Position numbers and translations under genes: made by a program
NCBI RefSeq assembly: GCF_000423185.1
Contig: NZ_AUHM01000010.1
Span: forward strand, 124,001-188,000
Length of the DNA stretch: 64,000 nt
DNA from: Inquilinus limosus DSM 16000
Lineage (GTDB): Bacteria > Pseudomonadota > Alphaproteobacteria > DSM-16000 > Inquilinaceae
Direction of reading: 5' to 3'
Notes under the pieces: model-generated
Told to the model about the DNA's origin: nothing
Databases searched by the model: none
Seen by the model: only the letters and a program-made list of their open reading frames with translations
Part shown: positions 1-10,402 of the stretch, piece after piece
Numbering within the stretch: position 1 is the first letter of the stretch
Layout: every line of letters begins with the position of its first letter

Positions 1-554
1 TCTACCGGCCGGTCTGCCCCGGCTGCCGCGCCTGCGTGCCGGTGCGCATCCCGGTGGCGCGCTTCACGCCGGGGCGCAGCATGCGCCGGGCCTGGAACGC
101 CAATCTCGACCTCGCCCGCCGGTCGATGCTGCCGATCGGCACCGACGAGCAGTACGCCCTGTTCCTGCACTACCAGCGGCACCGGCACGGCGACAGCGAC
201 ATGGCGCGGATGTCGCGCGCCGATTACGGCGCCATGATCGAGGAGGGCAGCGGCAGCGCCGCGCTGATCGAGTTCCGCGACCCGGCCGGCGCGCTGCGCG
301 CGGCGGCGCTGGTCGACGTGCTGGAGGACGGCCTGTCCGCCGTCTACAGCTTCTACGACCCCGACGTGCCGGAGCGCAGCCTCGGCACCTATGTGATCCT
401 GGCCCTGGTCGACGAGGCCCGCCGCAACGGCCTCGACCACGTCTATCTCGGCTACTGGATCGCACAGAGCCGGAAGATGGCCTACAAGGCTCGCTTCCAG
501 CCGCTCGAAGCCCTCACCGACAACGGCTGGATGCCGCTCGACCCGGCCGGGTGA
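1..554 (+). CDS. bpt: Aspartate/glutamate leucyltransferase Bpt, 3' part (5' end outside the window)
   Basis: The reading frame is open from the first bases (codons from position 3) to a TGA at 552-554. It begins mid-protein with a Cys-rich segment (CPGCRAC, then VPVRIPVARF) typical of the N-terminal domain of arginyl/leucyl-tRNA-protein transferases. The C-terminal GNAT-like domain follows, with the conserved stretch YVILALVDEARR and the family-typical YLGYWI and KMAYKARFQPLE. The family transfers leucine (Bpt) or arginine (Ate) from charged tRNA to N-terminal Asp/Glu of substrates, feeding them to the ClpS/ClpAP N-end-rule pathway in the cytoplasm. Bacterial members are usually Bpt, so that name is preferred. 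A downstream GC-rich hairpin at 595-616 could end the transcript. The start lies upstream of the window. Confidence 0.9.
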   Translation, partial: YRPVCPGCRACVPVRIPVARFTPGRSMRRAWNANLDLARRSMLPIGTDEQYALFLHYQRHRHGDSDMARMSRADYGAMIEEGSGSAALIEFRDPAGALRAAALVDVLEDGLSAVYSFYDPDVPERSLGTYVILALVDEARRNGLDHVYLGYWIAQSRKMAYKARFQPLEALTDNGWMPLDPAG

Positions 555-594
555 GCCGCCCGCCTCTGCCGCGCCGCAGCAAGAATCGCACCCT

Positions 595-616
595 CGGCCC
601 GCGCGAAGGCGGGCCG
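595..616. terminator. GC-rich hairpin after bpt, candidate terminator
   Basis: An 8-bp perfect stem (CGGCCCGC / GCGGGCCG) encloses a 6-nt loop, 41 nt after the bpt stop. No T-run follows, so it is at best a weak or Rho-assisted terminator. The remainder of 555-729 holds the presumed promoter of the TRAP operon, with no clear motif. Confidence 0.3.
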
Positions 617-729
617 AAGCCAATCGCCTGTTGGTCTGGCGCGCGAAAACTGATATTTCGCGGCGGCGAATTCGACCAATTGCATCGATCCAATCCGCAA
701 CGCAGAAACGGAAAGTACGGGGAGGTCAT

Positions 730-1278
730 ATGGGGGCTTTGCTGGGTGCCAGCCGCGTCATCGACGCCGTCAACGGCTGGGTCGGACGGACCGTCTCCTG
801 GCTCGTCCTGATCGCCGTCCTGGTCAGCGCCGGCAACGCCATCATCCGCAAGGCCTTTTCGATCAGCTCCAACGCTTGGCTGGAGCTGCAATGGTACCTG
901 TTCTCCGCCGTGTTCCTGCTGGCCGCCGGCTACACTCTGCTGCGGGGCGAGCATGTCAAGGTCGACATCCTCTACAGCCGCCGGTCGCGCCGCACCCAGA
1001 TCTGGATCGAGATCTTCGGCATCGTCTTCTTCCTGCTGCCCTTCTGCGTCGTGACCATCCTGTTCACCTGGCCGGTGGTGGCGGGCAAATACGTCAGCGG
1101 CGAGATGTCGGGGGACGCCGGCGGCCTGATCCGGTGGCCGGTCTGGGCCCTGATCCCGGCCGGGTTCGTTCTGCTCGCGCTGCAGGGCCTGTCGGAGCTG
1201 ATCAAGCGGATCGCCATCCTGTCGGGCCGCATCCCCGACATCGTCGAAGCGCACGGCCACGAAGCCGACCCGCTCTGA
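730..1278 (+). CDS. TRAP transporter small permease (DctQ-like)
   Basis: This 182-residue protein has four hydrophobic segments, roughly residues 18-38, 51-70, 92-115 and 137-157. The motif LELQWYLFSAVFLLAAGYTL followed by GEHVKVDIL is diagnostic of DctQ-type subunits. The small permease sits in the inner membrane and scaffolds the large permease in tripartite ATP-independent uptake driven by a sodium or proton gradient. The ATG at 730 is preferred to upstream in-frame starts because GGGGAGG lies just before it (719-725) and translation then begins next to the first membrane segment. The large-permease gene follows 32 nt downstream on the same strand. The sequence resembles the mannitol/chloroaromatic-type TRAP subgroup, so a 2-oxo-acid or aromatic acid substrate is possible but not established. 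Confidence 0.88.
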   Translation: MGALLGASRVIDAVNGWVGRTVSWLVLIAVLVSAGNAIIRKAFSISSNAWLELQWYLFSAVFLLAAGYTLLRGEHVKVDILYSRRSRRTQIWIEIFGIVFFLLPFCVVTILFTWPVVAGKYVSGEMSGDAGGLIRWPVWALIPAGFVLLALQGLSELIKRIAILSGRIPDIVEAHGHEADPL

Positions 1279-1310
1279 GCCGGCCACTCCGCACCTGAAG
1301 GTCCGTCCGC

Positions 1311-2891
1311 ATGACGCAGTTCCTGATCGAGAACATGGCGCCGATCATGTTCGCCTCGCTGGTGATCGTGCTTCTGCTCGGTTACCCGGTGGCCTTCTCG
1401 CTGGCGGCCGTCGGCTTCGGCTACGGCCTGCTGGGCATCGAGCTCGGCCTGTTGCCGGCCAGCCTGTTCGGCGCGATCCCGGACCGGTTCTTCGGCCAGA
1501 TGTCGAACGAGACGCTGCTCGCCGTCCCGTTCTTCACCTTCATGGGGCTGATCCTCGAGCGCAGCGGCATGGCGGAGGATCTGCTCGACACCATCGGGCA
1601 GCTGTTCGGCCCGATCCGCGGCGGCCTGGCCTATGCGGTGATCTTCGTCGGCGCGCTCCTGGCCGCCACCACCGGCGTGGTGGCGGCATCGGTGATCTCG
1701 ATGGGGCTGATCTCGCTGCCGATCATGCTGCGCTACGGCTATGACCGGTCGCTCGCGGCCGGGACCATCGCCGCCTCGGGCACGCTGGCCCAGATCATCC
1801 CGCCCAGCCTGGTGCTGATCATCATGGCCGACCAGCTCGGCCGCTCGGTCGGCGACATGTATCAGGGCGCGCTGCTGCCCGGGCTGGTGCTGACCGGCCT
1901 CTATGCCGGCTACATCCTGATCATGTCGATCGTCCGGCCGAACGCCGCCCCGGCCCTGCCGCTGGAAGCGCGGTCGCTGCGCGGCCTGGCTCTGGCCGGC
2001 AAGGTGGTCACCTCGCTGATCCCGCCGCTGGTGCTGATCTTCCTGGTGCTGGGCACGATCTTCCTCGGCATCGCCACGCCGACCGAAGGCGGCGCCATGG
2101 GCGCGGTCGGGTCGCTGGTGCTGGCGGCGATCAACCGGCGCCTGAACTGGACGATGATCCGCCAGGCGCTGGACACCACGACCAAGCTGTCCGCCTTCGT
2201 CATCTTCATCCTGCTCGGCGCCCGCGTCTTCTCGCTGACCTTCTACGGCGTCGACGGCCATGTCTGGGTCGAGCATCTGATGACCTCGATCCCGGGCGGC
2301 GTGCTGGGCTTCCTGATCGTCGCCAACATCCTGGTCTTCGTCCTGGCCTTCTTCCTCGACTATTTCGAGCTTGCCTTCATCATCGTGCCGCTGCTGGGGC
2401 CGGTCGCCGCCGCCCTGGGCATCGACCTGATCTGGTTCGGCGTGTTGCTGGCGGCCAACATGCAGACCTCCTTCATGCACCCTCCCTTCGGCTTCTCGCT
2501 GTTCTACCTGCGCTCGGTGGCGCCGACGCGGGCCTATCGCGACAAGGTGACGGGGAAGACGATCGCGCCGGTGACGACCGGCCAGATCTACATGGGCGCG
2601 ATCCCCTTCGTGGCGATCCAGATCCTGATGGTGGCGATCGTCATCGCCTTCCCGGAGCTGGTGACGCACTACAAGTCGGGCCAGGTCGAGGTCGATCCCG
2701 CCTCGATCAACATCAACGTGCCGATGCCGGGGGCCGACGGCGCCAATCCGTTCGGCACCCCGGCCGCGCCCGACTTCGGCACGCCGCCGCCGCCGGATTT
2801 CGGCGCCCCGCCGGCCCCGGGCGGCGGCCAGCCCGCGCCGGCGCCCGCCCCGCAGCCCGGCGATCCTCTGCCCCCGCCCGAGTTCAAATAG
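1311..2891 (+). CDS. TRAP transporter large permease (DctM-like) with a proline-rich tail
   Basis: This 526-residue protein has a dozen hydrophobic segments and DctM-family signatures: LLAATTGVVAASVISMGLI, GTLAQIIPPSLVLIIMADQ, and ATPTEGGAMGAVGSLVLAA. It forms the translocation pore of the TRAP system with the DctQ subunit encoded immediately upstream. The core matches a normal DctM up to the last membrane helix (about residue 455). After that, roughly 70 residues are added, starting with a short polar stretch and ending in a Pro/Ala/Gly-rich tail with two close copies of PDFG(T/A)P. Such a tail is unusual for the family, and its role is unknown. The gene ends nine bases before a strong bidirectional hairpin, facing the TRAP binding-protein gene that arrives from the other strand. 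Confidence 0.9.
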   Translation: MTQFLIENMAPIMFASLVIVLLLGYPVAFSLAAVGFGYGLLGIELGLLPASLFGAIPDRFFGQMSNETLLAVPFFTFMGLILERSGMAEDLLDTIGQLFGPIRGGLAYAVIFVGALLAATTGVVAASVISMGLISLPIMLRYGYDRSLAAGTIAASGTLAQIIPPSLVLIIMADQLGRSVGDMYQGALLPGLVLTGLYAGYILIMSIVRPNAAPALPLEARSLRGLALAGKVVTSLIPPLVLIFLVLGTIFLGIATPTEGGAMGAVGSLVLAAINRRLNWTMIRQALDTTTKLSAFVIFILLGARVFSLTFYGVDGHVWVEHLMTSIPGGVLGFLIVANILVFVLAFFLDYFELAFIIVPLLGPVAAALGIDLIWFGVLLAANMQTSFMHPPFGFSLFYLRSVAPTRAYRDKVTGKTIAPVTTGQIYMGAIPFVAIQILMVAIVIAFPELVTHYKSGQVEVDPASININVPMPGADGANPFGTPAAPDFGTPPPPDFGAPPAPGGGQPAPAPAPQPGDPLPPPEFK

Positions 2892-2895
2892 GCAA

Positions 2896-2935
2896 TAAAA
2901 AGGGCCGGTCCCGCGGAGGACCGGCCCTTATCGTC
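2896..2935. terminator. Bidirectional intrinsic terminator between convergent TRAP genes
   Basis: A perfect 12-bp stem (AAGGGCCGGTCC at 2900-2911, complement at 2918-2929) encloses a 6-nt loop. On the minus strand it is followed by TTTTTATTG, so it ends the binding-protein gene well. On the plus strand only TTATCG follows, so termination of the permease operon is weaker. Confidence 0.85.
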
Positions 2936-2951
2936 TCAACGAACGACCGGC

Positions 2952-4142
<1,191 letters not shown>

Positions 4143-4190
4143 TCAGGCGCGGGACGCAACGGCGCTGCTGCGCCGCCGCGTCCTTTGCGC

Positions 4191-4772
4191 TCAGGCCTCG
4201 CGGCGTTGGGCGGCACCGTCGATCTTGGCCAGCAGCACGCCGGCCAGTGCGCCCTTGAGGATCGCCGCCGGGATGAAGGGCACCAGGCCGCCGGAGATCG
4301 CCGCCGTCGGGCCGACCAGCACCGCGAGCCAGGCCACGCCGGTGACGAAGGGGATCAGCGAGGCGACCGCCACGGCCGCGGCCATCCCCGCCAGGCTGCG
4401 GGTCCAGCCACGCTCCACCGCCAAGCCCATCACCGCGGCGGAGGCAACGAAGCCGACCAGGTAGCCAGCGGTCGGGCCGGCGAAATAGGCCGGGCCGGCG
4501 GCGAGGCCGGCGAAGACCGGCAGGCCGACGAGACCCTCCGCCAGATAAGCCAGCATGGTCAGCCCGCCCAGGCGCCAGCCATAGGCGCCGCCGATCAGCA
4601 GCACGACCGCGGTCTGCATCGTCATCGGCACCGGGAAGAACGGCACTTGGACTTTGGCCGACAGCGCCATCAGCGCCGTGCCCAGCACCACCAGCACGGC
4701 GGCACGCAGCAGGCCGGGCTGGCCGTCAGCGCGCCACAGCGAGAGCATCGGGGGAAGGGTGCGGGTGGTCAT
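4191..4772 (-). CDS. bioY: Biotin transporter BioY (ECF S component)
   Basis: This 193-residue integral membrane protein has about six hydrophobic helices. It contains BioY hallmarks: AKVQVPFFPVPMTMQTAVVL near residue 45, GGAYGWRLGGLTMLAYLAEG, and GPTAGYLVGFVASA. BioY is the biotin-binding S component of energy-coupling-factor transporters. Many alphaproteobacteria encode it alone or with bioMN, and no bioMN is visible here, so it may act alone or share an ECF module encoded elsewhere. A dispersed 78-bp palindromic repeat (4828-4905) lies in its upstream region. No BirA/BioR operator was recognised in the 50 bases before the start. Confidence 0.92.
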   Translation of the reverse strand: MTTRTLPPMLSLWRADGQPGLLRAAVLVVLGTALMALSAKVQVPFFPVPMTMQTAVVLLIGGAYGWRLGGLTMLAYLAEGLVGLPVFAGLAAGPAYFAGPTAGYLVGFVASAAVMGLAVERGWTRSLAGMAAAVAVASLIPFVTGVAWLAVLVGPTAAISGGLVPFIPAAILKGALAGVLLAKIDGAAQRREA

Positions 4773-4827
4773 CTCAGGACTCCATCTGCTTGCTTGCCGG
4801 TCTCCGGCCGTTTCCGGCCCCCTTCAT

Positions 4828-4905
4828 GTCATTGCCGGGCTTGACCCGGCAATCCGGAAGATGCCGCCGCCCTCTGGATGTCCGGGTCAAGCCCGGGCAT
4901 GACAG
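4828..4905. repeat. 78-bp dispersed palindromic repeat, copy 1
   Basis: The element has an outer inverted repeat. The left side carries CATTGCCGGGCTTGACCCGG and CAATCC; the right side carries CTCTGGATG, then CCGGGTCAAGCCCGGGCATG. Copies of the same 78-bp length occur at 39989-40066 and 63572-63649. It sits between the parC 3' end and the bioY 5' end and resembles REP-like elements common in alphaproteobacterial genomes. Confidence 0.85.
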
Positions 4906-4924
4906 ACGGGGAGACCTGACATGG

Positions 4925-7141
<2,217 letters not shown>

Positions 7142-7151
7142 AACGAAGAGT

Positions 7152-7886
7152 CTAGCGCAACGGCGCGGCTGACCGAAGCGCGCTTCGGCGGTAGGCCTCG
7201 ACAAATCGCGCCCGCGCCTCGGGGGGCGTCTTCCCGGCCTGGGCGAACAAGTGGCGCTCGATGAAATGCCCGGTCAAGGTCAGGCCATCGGCCACCGCGG
7301 CCGGCGTCGCCGGCTCCTGCCCGATCAGGAAGCCGGGCAGCGGCAGCAGCCGGTCGCGATACGGCCCGGCCGCGGACAGCGACACCGCCCTTCCCGTCCG
7401 CGGGCTGATGAAGGCGAGCCGGTCGTTGGTGCCGGTGACGGCGCAGCGCGAGACGTCGAGGCCGAAGCCGAGGGTGCCGAGCAGCCCGACCTCCCACTGC
7501 ACAACGGCGGCGTCCCAATGCGGCGTCGGCAGCGTGTCGAGGAAGGCCAGCGTGCCGTCGAACACGGGCGGCAGCGGCTGCCGCTCGGCCAAGGCGGCGT
7601 CGAGCACGGCGCAGGCCGACACCAGGGCCAGCAGCCGCAGCGGCTGGTCCATGATCGCGGCGGCCGGGGTGCGGTCGACCTCGAGCGTCCAGGTGCCGAG
7701 ATGCTCGGCCAGCCGGCCGCGCCACAACGCCGAGACCAGCGTGCCCGGCGGCAGCTGCGCGCGCCGGCGCTGGCCGTGGACGATTCCGAGATGGCGGCCA
7801 TGCTCGCGGGTCAGCAGCCCGACGATCAGCGCCGCCTCGCCATGCGGGCGGACGCTCAGGACGATACCGTCGTCGCGCCAGTCCAC
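7152..7886 (-). CDS. recO: DNA repair protein RecO
   Basis: This 244-residue protein begins [17 protein letters not shown], the standard RecO N-terminal OB-fold opening, followed by [19 protein letters not shown]. The helical C-terminal part carries [11 protein letters not shown] and ends in the RTX-free family pattern FIERHLF[12 protein letters not shown]. RecO loads RecA onto SSB-coated single-stranded DNA with RecR and RecF. It lies 64 nt downstream of era on the same strand and 10 nt upstream of parC, so it is probably cotranscribed with both. The length is typical of alphaproteobacterial RecO. Confidence 0.93.
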   Translation of the reverse strand: MDWRDDGIVLSVRPHGEAALIVGLLTREHGRHLGIVHGQRRRAQLPPGTLVSALWRGRLAEHLGTWTLEVDRTPAAAIMDQPLRLLALVSACAVLDAALAERQPLPPVFDGTLAFLDTLPTPHWDAAVVQWEVGLLGTLGFGLDVSRCAVTGTNDRLAFISPRTGRAVSLSAAGPYRDRLLPLPGFLIGQEPATPAAVADGLTLTGHFIERHLFAQAGKTPPEARARFVEAYRRSALRSAAPLR

Positions 7887-7950
7887 GTCATGCCCTGTCC
7901 GCGTTCATCCTGTCCCTATAGCACGAAACAGGAACGCCAAGGACTCCCGT

Positions 7951-8856
7951 CTACGCCTCGAAGTCCAGGCCCCAGATCGCGTAGCGGGCCGGGTCGTCGA
8001 GCCAGTTCTCGCGCACCTTGACGAACAGCGACAGATGCACCCGCTGTTCGGTGATCTCCTCCAGCTCCAGCCGGGCGGCGGTGCCGATCGCCTTGATCAT
8101 CTGGCCGCCGCGGCCCAGCACGATCGCCTTCTGGCCGTCGCGCTGGACATAGATCACCTGCGAGATGCGGACGCTGCCGTCCTTCTGCTCCTCCCAGCTC
8201 TCGGTCTCGACCGCAACCGCATAGGGCAGTTCCTGCTGCAGCCGCAGGAACAGCTTCTCGCGCGTGATCTCCGCCGCCAGGAGGCGCATCGGCATGTCGG
8301 AGACCTGGTCCTCCGGGAACAGCCACGGCCCTTCCGGCAGCCGTTCGGCCACGACCCGGCGCAGGTCGTCGACCCCGTCGCCGGTCAGGGCCGAGATCAT
8401 GAACGTGTCGGTGAACACGCCGGTGGCGTTGAGGTCGGCGGCCAGCACCAGCAGCTTCTCGTGCGGCACGGCGTCGACCTTGTTGAGGACCAGAATCGCC
8501 TGGCGCCCGGACTCGCCCAGCTTCTCGATGATGCCGCGGGTGTCCTCGCGCACGGATTTCAGCGCGGCGTCGACCAGCAGCACCACCAGGTCGGCCTCCG
8601 CCGCCCCGCCCCAGGCCGCCGCGACCATGGCGCGATCGAGGCGCCGGCGCGGCCTGAAGATGCCGGGCGTGTCGACGAACACGATCTGGGTCCGGCCCTC
8701 GGTCAGGATGCCGAGCACACGGCTGCGCGTGGTCTGCACCTTCGGCGAGACGATCGCCACCTTGGTGCCGACGAGGGTGTTGAGCAGGGTCGACTTGCCG
8801 GCGTTTGGGGCGCCGATCAGGGCGACGAAGCCGCAGCGCGTCGCGTCTTCGGTCAT
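7951..8856 (-). CDS. era: GTPase Era
   Basis: This 301-residue protein has all GTPase boxes: G1 GAPNAGKST near residue 16, G3 DTPG, and G4 NKVD. A C-terminal KH domain carries VIVLGRGGQMIKAIGTAAR-type residues (read here as KAIVLGRGGQMIK). Era binds the 3' end of 16S rRNA and aids 30S subunit maturation. Its ATG overlaps the rnc stop codon (ATGA at 8853-8856), indicating translational coupling with RNase III. That pairing is conserved across proteobacteria. Confidence 0.96.
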   Translation of the reverse strand: MTEDATRCGFVALIGAPNAGKSTLLNTLVGTKVAIVSPKVQTTRSRVLGILTEGRTQIVFVDTPGIFRPRRRLDRAMVAAAWGGAAEADLVVLLVDAALKSVREDTRGIIEKLGESGRQAILVLNKVDAVPHEKLLVLAADLNATGVFTDTFMISALTGDGVDDLRRVVAERLPEGPWLFPEDQVSDMPMRLLAAEITREKLFLRLQQELPYAVAVETESWEEQKDGSVRISQVIYVQRDGQKAIVLGRGGQMIKAIGTAARLELEEITEQRVHLSLFVKVRENWLDDPARYAIWGLDFEA

Positions 8857-9593
8857 GACGAAAGCCTTTGCAGAAGGGCGGCGGCGGCGTCCCGCTCCGC
8901 CACCCGTTTCGACGGGCCGCGGGCGGTGGCGCTGGGTTGGCCTTCGATCTCGACCCGGATCTCAAAGACCGGCAGGTGGTCGCTGCCGCCGCGTGACACC
9001 TCGACATAGCGCGGCAGCTTCAGGCCGCGGGCCAGCGCCCATTGCTGCAGCGCCGATTTCGGGTCCTGCGGCGGGGCCGCGTGGCGGTCGATGAAGGCGG
9101 ACCAGGCGCCACGGATGAAGCGGGTCGCGGCCGGCAGCCCGCCGTCACGGTAGAGCGCGCCGATCACCGCCTCGCAGGCATCGGCCAGGATGGTCGGGTT
9201 CTCGCGGCCGACCACCTCCTCGCCCGGCGACAGGACGAGATGGCGGCCGAGGCCGATCGCCGCCGCCACCTCGACCAGCGCCTCGCGCCGCACCAGGGCG
9301 ACGTGGCGCTTGGCGATGGCGCCCTCGTTCTCCTTCGGGAAGCGCTCGAGCAACCATTCGGCGATGACTAGGCCGAGCACCCGGTCGCCCAGGAACTCCA
9401 GCCGCTCGTAGCCGTGCCGGGCGATGCGCCGCTTCTGGCCGCTGACGCTCGGATGCGTCAGCGCCTCGACCAGCAGCATCGGCTCACGGAACTCGTGGCC
9501 GAGCCGCCGGGCGAACGCGTCGAGGCTCTCGTCGGTCCCGGCGATCAGTGGATCCCCGTGAACATGCGGCTGAAGCGGAGCGCGAACGGCCAT
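8853..9593 (-). CDS. rnc: Ribonuclease III
   Basis: This protein is about 246 residues. The N-terminal RNase III domain carries the signature YERLEFLGDRVLGLVIAEWL, whose acidic residues bind the catalytic magnesium. The C-terminal dsRNA-binding domain holds DPKSALQQWA and PSKRVAERDAAAALL. It cleaves double-stranded RNA in rRNA and mRNA processing. The start is uncertain. ATG at 9593 is preceded by AGGTCTGG; a GTG or other start further upstream (to 9635) is open; a CTG at 9546-9548 would overlap the lepB stop. The 5' end overlaps lepB by about 49 nt if 9593 is right, and the 3' end overlaps era by 4 nt. Confidence 0.92.
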   Translation of the reverse strand: MAVRAPLQPHVHGDPLIAGTDESLDAFARRLGHEFREPMLLVEALTHPSVSGQKRRIARHGYERLEFLGDRVLGLVIAEWLLERFPKENEGAIAKRHVALVRREALVEVAAAIGLGRHLVLSPGEEVVGRENPTILADACEAVIGALYRDGGLPAATRFIRGAWSAFIDRHAAPPQDPKSALQQWALARGLKLPRYVEVSRGGSDHLPVFEIRVEIEGQPSATARGPSKRVAERDAAAALLQRLSS

Positions 9594-10315
9594 TTCCAGA
9601 CCTGCCAGAAGCTGGCGTCTTCGAGGCTGAACCACAGGAACTCGGCGCGGCCGACGAAATTCTCGACCGGGACGTAGCCGACATCGGCCCGGCTGTCCAA
9701 GCTGTTGTCCCGGTTGTCGCCCATCATGAAGTAATGGCCCGGCGGCACGAGATATTCCGGCGTGTCGTCATAGGGCTGGTTGTCGCCGACCTCCAGGATC
9801 CGGTGCTCGACCGGCGAGTTGCCGTCCGAGCCCGGCAGCGTCTCGATATACTGGTGATAGACGATGCGCTGGCCGAACTGGGCGGTCATCGCGTAAGGCT
9901 CGATCTCACGGCGCTCGACCATCTGGCCATTGATGTAGAGCCGGCCGCCGGTGACCTTGACCCGGTCGCCGGGCAGGCCGATCACGCGCTTGACGTAGTC
10001 GACCGAGGTGTCCTTCGGCAGGCGGAACACGGCGACGTCGCCGCGCTCCGGCGGGCTGCCGAGGATCCGGCCGTCGAACAGCGGCAGGCCGAAGGCGATC
10101 GTCTGGTTGCTGTAGCCGTAGGAGAATTTCGACACGAACAGATAGTCGCCGACCAGGAGCGTCGGGATCATCGAGCCGGACGGGATGTTGAACGGCTCGA
10201 AGGCGACCGTGCGGATGCCGAAGGCGATCGCGATCGCATAGACCACGGTCAGGATGGTCTCGACCACCCCACCTTTCTTCTTCGACATCTCGATCGTCTT
10301 CTGGTTCTGGCTCAT
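9545..10315 (-). CDS. lepB: Signal peptidase I
   Basis: This 256-residue protein has one hydrophobic N-terminal segment (about residues 17-36) and then the S26 family boxes. PSGSMIPTLLVGDYLFV contains the nucleophilic serine. RGDVAVFRLPKDTSVDYVKR supplies the general-base lysine, and GDNRDNSLDSR is the C-terminal box. It removes signal peptides at the outer face of the inner membrane. Starts at 10315 and 10288 are both ATG; the first is chosen because GGGG lies in its ribosome-binding position. It overlaps the rnc 5' end and lies 87 nt after rel. Confidence 0.95.
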   Translation of the reverse strand: MSQNQKTIEMSKKKGGVVETILTVVYAIAIAFGIRTVAFEPFNIPSGSMIPTLLVGDYLFVSKFSYGYSNQTIAFGLPLFDGRILGSPPERGDVAVFRLPKDTSVDYVKRVIGLPGDRVKVTGGRLYINGQMVERREIEPYAMTAQFGQRIVYHQYIETLPGSDGNSPVEHRILEVGDNQPYDDTPEYLVPPGHYFMMGDNRDNSLDSRADVGYVPVENFVGRAEFLWFSLEDASFWQVWKWPFALRFSRMFTGIH

Positions 10316-10402
10316 GGCGCCCCTGTATGGTCCGGCGACGGAGGGAAATCAATCGCCGGCAAGGGCGACTTTGGTCGCAGCCCGGTCGATCCGGGACGGC
10401 GG

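Noticed and set aside
4773-4827. A riboswitch or BirA operator ahead of bioY
   Set aside because: The region before bioY is too short and shows no conserved biotin-operator halves; the palindrome there belongs to the dispersed repeat family.
7142-7204. A longer ParC start overlapping recO
   Set aside because: It adds 21 residues without family similarity and overlaps recO by 53 nt; the ATG at 7141 is well placed.
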